Virus record (IMG/VR): IMGVR_UViG_3300017831_000047 | Coordinates: 1-42,767 of that record | DNA: 42,767 bases | Source: a virus | Strand: one strand, 5' to 3' | Part shown: positions 38,046-42,767 of the stretch, one piece after another | Numbering within the stretch: position 1 is the stretch's first letter | Layout: the number at the start of each line of letters is the position of its first letter | Program-made: the position numbers and the translations under genes | Notes under the pieces: generated by a model | What the model was told of the DNA's origin: nothing | Databases searched by the model: none | Seen by the model: the letters and a program-made list of their open reading frames with translations, nothing else

Positions 38046-40348
38046 AGGTTCAGACGCGCCTTCAAGACATGGCCGATGTGGGGGTTCAAAAGCCAGCCGT
38101 TGGAGACCAGGTGGTGTTCGATGGAAAAGCCTGGGTTAACCGTACCTCGGTGAATCCCACCACACAGCAGAACGCCTTTTATGCTCCGGCTAAACTGCTT
38201 GTTTATTACGGAGAACCGATCGCCTTCCAGGATCTCTGGAGTGTCAGCGAAATCGTGATGCGGATCGCCAAGTGGGACATCTGGGTGTGCGGAGCCGGCT
38301 ATGAAAATCCCCAGGATGCCAATTACAGCACGACCACACAAATCATCGCCGGAGTCCGAGCGCTCGGAACGAAGGTCTTTGGTTATGTGACAGTGGGGGG
38401 CCCTCCTTTGGCCACCCTTGCTCAGATCCAGCAGAACGTCACGTGGTGGGCAAATATCGGGGTCGACGGCATCTTCTTTGATAGCTGTGGGTTCGATTTC
38501 ACCGGGGTCACCCGGGAACTTCAGATCGGAGCGAAACAAGCAGCCTTGTCCTTCGGTTTGCCTGTCGCCTGGAACGCCTACTATTTCGAGCATGTGGCGG
38601 CCGATAATATTACGCAGGTAACATGGCCCTCTTCCTCCTCCCGTTACCAAGAATTCCAGACCGGTAACCCGAACAATCTCGTCCTTCCCCGCACGGCAGG
38701 GGATATTTATGTGTTCGAGGATTTCGGATGTGACGCTAACGGGACATTTCCCAGCGATCCTTCCAATTCCAATATGGGGGATCTCCAGTTTCACCAGAAA
38801 GCCATGCAGGTTGTCTGGAACCAGCCCCAGGTGATCTTTGGCCAGTCTTCTCTTCCTCCTAGCCCCCCTCTTGCCCAATTTGCGGTGTGGGTCATCGTGA
38901 CCCTTCCCGAGACAGACAATACTGGCCAGGTCCCCAATTACTCCCTCCTTGGGAATCTCCAGAACCTCCAGCAAATTTTCGAGTATTTCTGGGCTTGTGT
39001 TTACCTCTATACAACGACGGGAAATTTGGGCGCTCCGTTTATCACGGCCGTCTGTATATCGGGTTCCAATTACGGGTCGTGGGGATACATCCTTGAGACT
39101 CCCCGTATGGCTCTGCCGGATGCCCTCTTGGGCACGATGACCCAGAACAATATGCCGGTGGCGGATTATACCCATCACACGTTTTCAAGACAGCTTGGGC
39201 CGCAAGCAGTCCTTGAAGTGGTGACGAACATTGCCGATTCTCCCAATCCTCCGGCCTTGTCGATCGTCTCCGGGAATCTTCCCCCCGGTACGTATTATTA
39301 CCGGATCACCCGATTCTCAACCTTTGGAGAAACCCTTCCGAGCACGGAGGTGTCCATTACTCTTTCTTCAGCCGGGGGGGTTCTTATTGATTGGGGCAAT
39401 ACTTCCGCCAGCGGATGGGAAAAGGCGTTCGCGGTGTATGGTCGAACATCCGGGGGGGAGCAGTTTTTGCAAAAGGTTCAAACGGTCAACGCAACAAACT
39501 GGACCGATGATGGATCGGTCACTCCTTCGGGTCCCATGCCCACCGAAAACACCGCCTATGAGTTTCTGCCCAGGTTTTCGAACCTTTTCTTCACCGGTGC
39601 CGGAGAACCTCTGCAGGTTGGAACGCTGGCCACGAGCGGGAACGCTTCGGTAGGGGGAGAACTGACCGCCAACAGTCTCTCTGTCACCTCCAGCGCCGTG
39701 GTGGGAGGAAGCATTTCGAGCCAGGGGGCGTCGATCAATGGCGCTGTGGCTGTCGATGTGGCTTCCGGTTTTACCGGGGATATTCTCGCCCTCGAGGTGG
39801 GAGGAGTCTCGAAGGTCACCGTGGATCAGGCAGGCAATGTCGTAGCGTCCGGGACAGTCCAGGGGGCCGATGCAGTGGCCAATACCCAGGACTTCATTCC
39901 CATTTCGCAGGCGGATGGCCGCTACCTTCTCGTGAGCGATCTTCCTCTGCCCATATCCGAAGGGGGAACTGGGGAAACAACGGCTTCAGCCGCACTGACA
40001 GCCCTGGGAGGAGTCACCAAAGCCCAAACGGATCTGCTCTACCCCTCCATGACTGGCTCGCTTACCACATTTTCCCCCGTGAGCGGGACGGTCTACCAGA
40101 ACACTTCAGGGCAACCCCAGACGATCATTGTGCCGGTCACTTACAGTCCGACTTCGACGGAGGCCGCAACGATGACCCCGGCCTTGGGATCCTCATCTCC
40201 TCCGGGGAACCTCCCGTCTGAAAGCGAGCCCGCCAGTCTCGCAGTGGGGAGGGTCCGGAGTTATTCCCTCCGGGTTCCGTCCGGATGGTATTACAGCTTC
40301 ACAACAGTCAACGCAACTCTGGGGACTGCCCAGATCATTCAGGGATGA
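38042..40348 (+). CDS. long tail fibre with spherulin-4/glycosidase-like head
   Basis: 768 residues in modules: about 1-50 virion-binding; about 50-300 a TIM-barrel-like domain (KLLVYYGEPIAFQDLW, TKVFGYVTVGG, NIGVDGIFFDSCGFDF, LPVAWNAYYFE, DIYVFEDFGCD) resembling spherulin-4/polygalactosaminidase-type glycosidases; a fibronectin-like module (about 405-480, LPPGTYYYRITRFSTFGETLPSTEVSITL); then fibre repeats and an SEGGTGETTASAALTALGG segment near the end. Probably binds and may cut host polysaccharide. GTG 38042 overlaps the previous stop (GTGA). Confidence 0.72.
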   Translation: MKVQTRLQDMADVGVQKPAVGDQVVFDGKAWVNRTSVNPTTQQNAFYAPAKLLVYYGEPIAFQDLWSVSEIVMRIAKWDIWVCGAGYENPQDANYSTTTQIIAGVRALGTKVFGYVTVGGPPLATLAQIQQNVTWWANIGVDGIFFDSCGFDFTGVTRELQIGAKQAALSFGLPVAWNAYYFEHVAADNITQVTWPSSSSRYQEFQTGNPNNLVLPRTAGDIYVFEDFGCDANGTFPSDPSNSNMGDLQFHQKAMQVVWNQPQVIFGQSSLPPSPPLAQFAVWVIVTLPETDNTGQVPNYSLLGNLQNLQQIFEYFWACVYLYTTTGNLGAPFITAVCISGSNYGSWGYILETPRMALPDALLGTMTQNNMPVADYTHHTFSRQLGPQAVLEVVTNIADSPNPPALSIVSGNLPPGTYYYRITRFSTFGETLPSTEVSITLSSAGGVLIDWGNTSASGWEKAFAVYGRTSGGEQFLQKVQTVNATNWTDDGSVTPSGPMPTENTAYEFLPRFSNLFFTGAGEPLQVGTLATSGNASVGGELTANSLSVTSSAVVGGSISSQGASINGAVAVDVASGFTGDILALEVGGVSKVTVDQAGNVVASGTVQGADAVANTQDFIPISQADGRYLLVSDLPLPISEGGTGETTASAALTALGGVTKAQTDLLYPSMTGSLTTFSPVSGTVYQNTSGQPQTIIVPVTYSPTSTEAATMTPALGSSSPPGNLPSESEPASLAVGRVRSYSLRVPSGWYYSFTTVNATLGTAQIIQG

Positions 40349-40359
40349 AAGGAGCAGAA

Positions 40360-40587
40360 GTGGGGGAAGACAAGATCAATCCGGTCGACTTCGGGCGGCT
40401 CATTGAAGCGGTGGAGGGAATGAAAAAGGCGATGGACCAATTGAACAACTCCATCCAGACTCTCGAGTCCCGGATCGAAGATCTGGAGAAGAAAAAGACT
40501 CTGGCGTTGGGAATCATCCTGGGGGTCGGAGGAATCGGCGGCTCGGTGGGAGCTGCTGTGAGCCGGTTCTTCGGAGGAGGGCACTGA
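40360..40587 (+). CDS. XhlA-like lysis accessory protein
   Basis: 75 residues. Coiled-coil head (LIEAVEGMKKAMDQLNNSIQTLESRIEDLEKKK) followed by a glycine-rich membrane helix (LALGIILGVGGIGGSVGAAV), the layout of XhlA/holin-partner proteins. GTG 40360 is preferred since GGAG lies five bases upstream; ATG 40345 overlaps the fibre stop but lacks a site. First gene of the lysis cassette. Confidence 0.65.
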   Translation: MGEDKINPVDFGRLIEAVEGMKKAMDQLNNSIQTLESRIEDLEKKKTLALGIILGVGGIGGSVGAAVSRFFGGGH

Positions 40588-41039
40588 TGAGGCTGTCGGC
40601 AAAGGGCCTGCAGTTCATCCAGCAGCAGGAAGGACTCCGGCTGTCCCCTTATCAGGATGTGGTAGGGAACTGGACGATCGGGTATGGCCACCTTATGACG
40701 GAAGAGGAGCTTGCGAAGTGGCCTCCCGGGTCCCGGATCTCCGAAGGGGACGCCCTTCTCTTACTTGAAGCGGATGTTGAACAGGCCGAGAACGCCGTCA
40801 ACAGCCTTGTGACCGTTCCCTTGTCCCAATCCCAATTCGATGCCCTGGTGGACTTCGTATTCAACCTGGGGGGAGGGGCCCTCCAACGATCGACCCTTCT
40901 TCAGGACCTGAATGATGGACGGTATAACGCAGCGGCCGCCCAGATCCCCCTTTGGGATCATGCCGGAGGACGGGTTGTGAAGGATCTGGAACTCCGGCGC
41001 TTTGCCGAGCAGCGGATGTTCTTGCAGGAGAGCGCATGA
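40587..41039 (+). CDS. GH24 endolysin (T4-type lysozyme)
   Basis: 150 residues with the exact E-8aa-D-5aa-T triad: E15, D24 and T30 in QQQEGLRLSPYQDVVGNWT, followed by IGYGH. The C-terminal LSQSQFDALVDFVFNLGGGAL and RRFAEQRMFL are also conserved. It cleaves the glycan of peptidoglycan. There is no signal or anchor sequence, so export depends on a holin. Overlaps both neighbours. Confidence 0.95.
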   Translation: MRLSAKGLQFIQQQEGLRLSPYQDVVGNWTIGYGHLMTEEELAKWPPGSRISEGDALLLLEADVEQAENAVNSLVTVPLSQSQFDALVDFVFNLGGGALQRSTLLQDLNDGRYNAAAAQIPLWDHAGGRVVKDLELRRFAEQRMFLQESA

Positions 41040-41116
41040 ATGGGATTCTGGCGCTCATGGTGGGACTGGCGATGCTCTTTTGCCTCCAGGCCAACAACAT
41101 TAACAAGGAGAAATGA
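41036..41116 (+). CDS. 26-residue membrane peptide of the lysis cassette
   Basis: Starts at the ATGA overlapping the endolysin stop; residues 3-17 form one hydrophobic helix (GILALMVGLAMLFCL), followed by a polar tail. Its AAG GAG codons near the end act as the binding site of the next gene. Plausible as a tiny holin-related peptide or a coupling leader. Confidence 0.4.
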   Translation: MNGILALMVGLAMLFCLQANNINKEK

Positions 41117-41117
41117 C

Positions 41118-41339
41118 ATGGTAGGAATTGTTTCGGAAGCGAACAAGGTTGAGGACTGGATCGAAAAGGAAGTGGGGCTGATCGAACACCGGGTCACCAC
41201 CACAAAAGCCTTCCACAGCGCCGAGCACATCGCAGCCAAGATCGACGGCTGGTTTGAGACGCTCGACAGTGGTCTGGATTCGGAAACTCGGAAATGCTAC
41301 GCGGAGGCGGCCACCCTGATTAAGGGGCTCTTCAAATGA
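41118..41339 (+). CDS. small hypothetical lysis-region protein
   Basis: 73 residues, amphipathic helical (VSEANKVEDWIEKEVGLIEHRVTTTKAFHSAEHIAAKIDGWFETL). ATG 41118 follows AAGGAG. No membrane segment. Overlaps the holin-like gene by four bases. Unknown. Confidence 0.6.
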   Translation: MVGIVSEANKVEDWIEKEVGLIEHRVTTTKAFHSAEHIAAKIDGWFETLDSGLDSETRKCYAEAATLIKGLFK

Positions 41340-41614
41340 AGTGGCTGAAGGACATCCTGACGGAGCGGGATGGGGAGACATACGAGCTCTCGGCTATCTT
41401 AGCCGCCTTCACTGTCGTGGGGTTTGTCGTCATGTCCGTCTGGAAGATGTGGGAGACGCGTCAGTTCGACCCCGTGAGCTACGGGACGGGAGCTTCGGCC
41501 ATCATTGGCGGGGGGGGACTGTCCCGGCTTTTTAAGGGGAAGGTGGGCGACTACACGGCTCCGGTCTATCCGTCACGCCCGGGTTTTGGGCCGGAGGGAG
41601 GAAACCCGTCATGA
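41336..41614 (+). CDS. holin-like membrane protein
   Basis: 92 residues. WLKDILTERDGETYELSAILAAFTVVGFVVMSVWKMW provides one membrane segment, and FDPVSYGTGASAIIGGGGLSRLF a second, weaker one, a pattern of phage holin-family proteins. It is flanked by endolysin-side genes and the spanin pair. Likely releases the endolysin. Confidence 0.65.
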   Translation: MKWLKDILTERDGETYELSAILAAFTVVGFVVMSVWKMWETRQFDPVSYGTGASAIIGGGGLSRLFKGKVGDYTAPVYPSRPGFGPEGGNPS

Positions 41615-41967
41615 TGTTCTTTCTGGCAAATTGGCAGCGGATCCTGATTGCGGTGGGGATCCTGGGGGCCTTGGGGTGGATCGGATGGGATCGGTGGAAG
41701 CTGGACTACTACGAGGCCTGGACTCAGCATTACGAAGCCGTCCAGAGGCGGAACGGAGAGGCGATCGACGCCCAAAACAGAGCGATCCGATTATTATGGC
41801 TTCGACAGAAAGAGGTGGCTGAGAGGGAGAAAAAGGCCCAAGTTGCCAGTGCCAAAATAATGGCAAACGCCCTTGTCGAAAGCCGGAAGCCCGTTCGGTT
41901 TACACAAAAAGCGACATGCGATCAGGACGTGGAAGAGATCTTTCAGAAGGTGAGGGGGCTCAAATGA
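41611..41967 (+). CDS. Rz-like inner-membrane spanin
   Basis: 118 residues. One N-terminal membrane helix (WQRILIAVGILGALGWIGWD) then a long periplasmic coiled coil (HYEAVQRRNGEAIDAQNRAIRLLWLRQKEVAEREKKAQ). It overlaps the outer-membrane spanin gene by four bases. Together they fuse inner and outer membranes in the last step of lysis of a Gram-negative host. Confidence 0.8.
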   Translation: MMFFLANWQRILIAVGILGALGWIGWDRWKLDYYEAWTQHYEAVQRRNGEAIDAQNRAIRLLWLRQKEVAEREKKAQVASAKIMANALVESRKPVRFTQKATCDQDVEEIFQKVRGLK

Positions 41968-42248
41968 AGACGCTCCTTTTCCTTCTGTCGTGCCTGATGG
42001 TTGGAGGCGTTCTCCTGTTGGCCGGGTGCACTCCGGTTTATGTCGACCGAGAGGTCAAAATTCCCATTATCGTTCCTTGCCGGGTGAAGTTGTCAAAGTT
42101 GGCAAGCTTGCCAACTGATGAACCGATACCTCCCGGCCTGACTGTGAAACAGAAAAGAGAGTGGATGCTGTCGGCTCTTTACCGGGATGTGGTACTTCTG
42201 GAGGGGGAGCTGGTGGGGACCCGAACGGCGGCGAAGGGTTGTGAGTAG
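41964..42248 (+). CDS. Rz1-like outer-membrane spanin lipoprotein
   Basis: 94 residues with a lipoprotein signal (MKTLLFLLSCLMVGGVLLLAGC; lipobox LLAGC, acylated Cys22) and a Pro-containing periplasmic part (VKIPIIVPCRVKL, LPTDEPIPPGL). The gene starts within the end of the Rz-like gene, the usual arrangement of separate overlapping spanins. Last gene before attR. Confidence 0.82.
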   Translation: MKTLLFLLSCLMVGGVLLLAGCTPVYVDREVKIPIIVPCRVKLSKLASLPTDEPIPPGLTVKQKREWMLSALYRDVVLLEGELVGTRTAAKGCE

Positions 42249-42250
42249 TC

Positions 42251-42271
42251 TGTGCCGTAATTGTGTCGTAA
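42251..42271 (+). repeat. short direct repeat near attR
   Basis: TGTGCCGTAA (42251-42260) and TGTGTCGTAA (42262-42271) are 11 bases apart, the same period as the TGGGAC pair at 42295. They may be further integrase or accessory-protein binding sites. Confidence 0.35.
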
Positions 42272-42294
42272 ATCGAAAATTTCAGAGGTACCGA

Positions 42295-42312
42295 TGGGAC
42301 ATATTTGGGACA
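42295..42312 (+). promoter_or_regulatory. candidate integrase arm-type site, right
   Basis: TGGGACATATTTGGGACA, 16 of 18 bases identical to the left-end module at 2970-2987 and in the same orientation, 109 bases before the core. Not expected by chance at both ends of one element. Confidence 0.5.
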
Positions 42313-42420
42313 TGGCAAGAACGGGGAGGGCCAAAATGTGATCCGTCTCAATCCGGTCGAATGATGGCACACCCGGCCTAAATTGGTGACGGATAATGAT
42401 TCATATGAGTCAGGATCGTT

Positions 42421-42475
42421 CTTTTAAGGCGAGTGTGCTGGGATCGAAGCCCAGGCGGCTCACCACCATTTTATG
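42421..42475 (+). repeat. attR: direct repeat at the right end of the prophage
   Basis: A copy of the tRNA-Lys 3' half from the anticodon loop through CCA, identical to attL over 46 bases and then 8 of 9. The upstream tRNA half is absent here, so this is not a functional tRNA gene. Confidence 0.92.
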
Positions 42476-42700
42476 CCAAATCAAAGAAAATCTCCTTCCT
42501 TCGAATTAAATTATTGTTGCAAATAAGTTGCAATGAACTCCGGAAAACGGATCATTAGGTCCGGTGGAAATCTTCTATTCCGGAGAAGAAATTGGCCTCA
42601 ATTTATCCTTCTTTAAGGCAGAATACTCCCTCTTAGAAGCCTGACCTTGCCCCATAAGTAGGGGGTGGACACGGCCAAAGTTTTCGTGTAGTCTGTGGGC
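42476..42700. other. chromosomal spacer to the right of the prophage
   Basis: AT-rich for the first 150 bases. The last 50 bases before the ATG (GGGGGTGGACACGGCC region) look like the end of an insertion sequence, but no inverted partner lies in the window. No gene seen. Confidence 0.4.
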
Positions 42701-42767
42701 ATGAAAATCTTCGGCCAGACTCTCGACACATCGATTCTCGACACGATCCGGGAAGAGGCGGCCTCTG
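42701..42767 (+). CDS. 5' end of an unidentified gene, cut by the window
   Basis: 22 codons are visible (FGQTLDTSILDTIREEAAS after the initial MKI). No Shine-Dalgarno is evident. The ending DTIREEAAS resembles the start of DUF4338/DruA-type proteins, which are linked both to insertion sequences and to Druantia defence, but too little is present to decide. Confidence 0.4.
   Translation, partial: MKIFGQTLDTSILDTIREEAAS

Larger units (their letters stand above)
2900..42466. mobile_element. complete podovirus-like prophage
   Basis: About 39.5 kb bounded by a 55-bp direct repeat (one mismatch) that duplicates the 3' part of tRNA-Lys. It contains integrase, excisionase, recombination genes, repressor/Cro switch, replication, packaging, head, short tail, fibre and lysis modules in lambda-like order. 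All core genes look intact, so it may be inducible. Absence of a tape-measure protein and presence of ejection-type proteins argue for a short-tailed phage. Confidence 0.92.

Noticed and set aside
42421-42466. Second tRNA-Lys gene at the right end.
   Set aside because: Only the 3' half from the anticodon loop is present; it is the attR duplication.

Overview
The window is an almost complete, about 39.5 kb temperate-phage genome (prophage) integrated into the 3' part of a tRNA-Lys gene, with a short piece of host chromosome on each side. The host is a Gram-negative-type bacterium: it has an outer-membrane barrel protein with a strong Fur box, and the phage carries a two-component Rz/Rz1 spanin. 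Base composition is fairly GC-rich, with AT-rich islands around the immunity region. The gene content and codon style remind me of Leptospirillum-like Nitrospirota iron oxidisers. That is an impression, not a demonstrated assignment.

Left chromosomal flank (1-2899): a truncated IS21-type istA ending in three tandem 25-bp repeats, a conserved hypothetical membrane protein, an outer-membrane barrel protein whose promoter is overlapped by a Fur box, and tRNA-Lys(TTT) with its own promoter. Phage attL is the tRNA 3' half (2900-2954). attR is the 55-bp repeat at 42421-42475, with one mismatch. Matching 18-bp direct-repeat modules lie just inside each end and are candidate integrase arm sites.

Left operon (leftward, 7967 to 2945): a run of tiny zinc-ribbon, membrane and unknown genes, then a single-strand-annealing-protein candidate, a PD-(D/E)XK exonuclease, a coiled-coil protein, a DUF3850 protein, an excisionase-like protein and a tyrosine integrase. 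The order matches the lambda PL operon. It is preceded by a promoter/operator at 8397-8436 that is 29/35 identical to the operator in front of cro (12981-13015). The lambda-like immunity region therefore has two matching operators, about 4.5 kb apart. Between them sit a membrane protein, two small + strand genes, an AT-rich type II restriction-modification pair and the S24/LexA-type repressor.

Right early operon (13029-19119): Cro-like protein, an oppositely oriented DUF4145-like cargo gene, small HTH genes, a C5 methyltransferase that contains a long out-of-frame gene with its own perfect Shine-Dalgarno, a zinc-finger peptide, RusA, a replication initiator with iteron-like repeats in its coding sequence (probable origin), a possible helicase-loader-type protein, and a ParB-methyltransferase fusion.

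Late region (19104-42248): small and large terminase, portal, small head proteins, scaffold, decoration and major capsid proteins, short-tail tube-type proteins, a tail fibre, ejection-type proteins, a PurD-like ATP-grasp enzyme, a long tail fibre with a spherulin-4/glycosidase-like head, and a lysis cassette (XhlA-like protein, GH24 endolysin, small membrane proteins, Rz, Rz1). There is no tape-measure gene, and ejection-type proteins are present, so this looks like a podovirus. The most notable observations are the nested gene inside the methyltransferase, the twin operators, the intragenic origin, and the ATP-grasp and glycosidase-like genes in the virion module.
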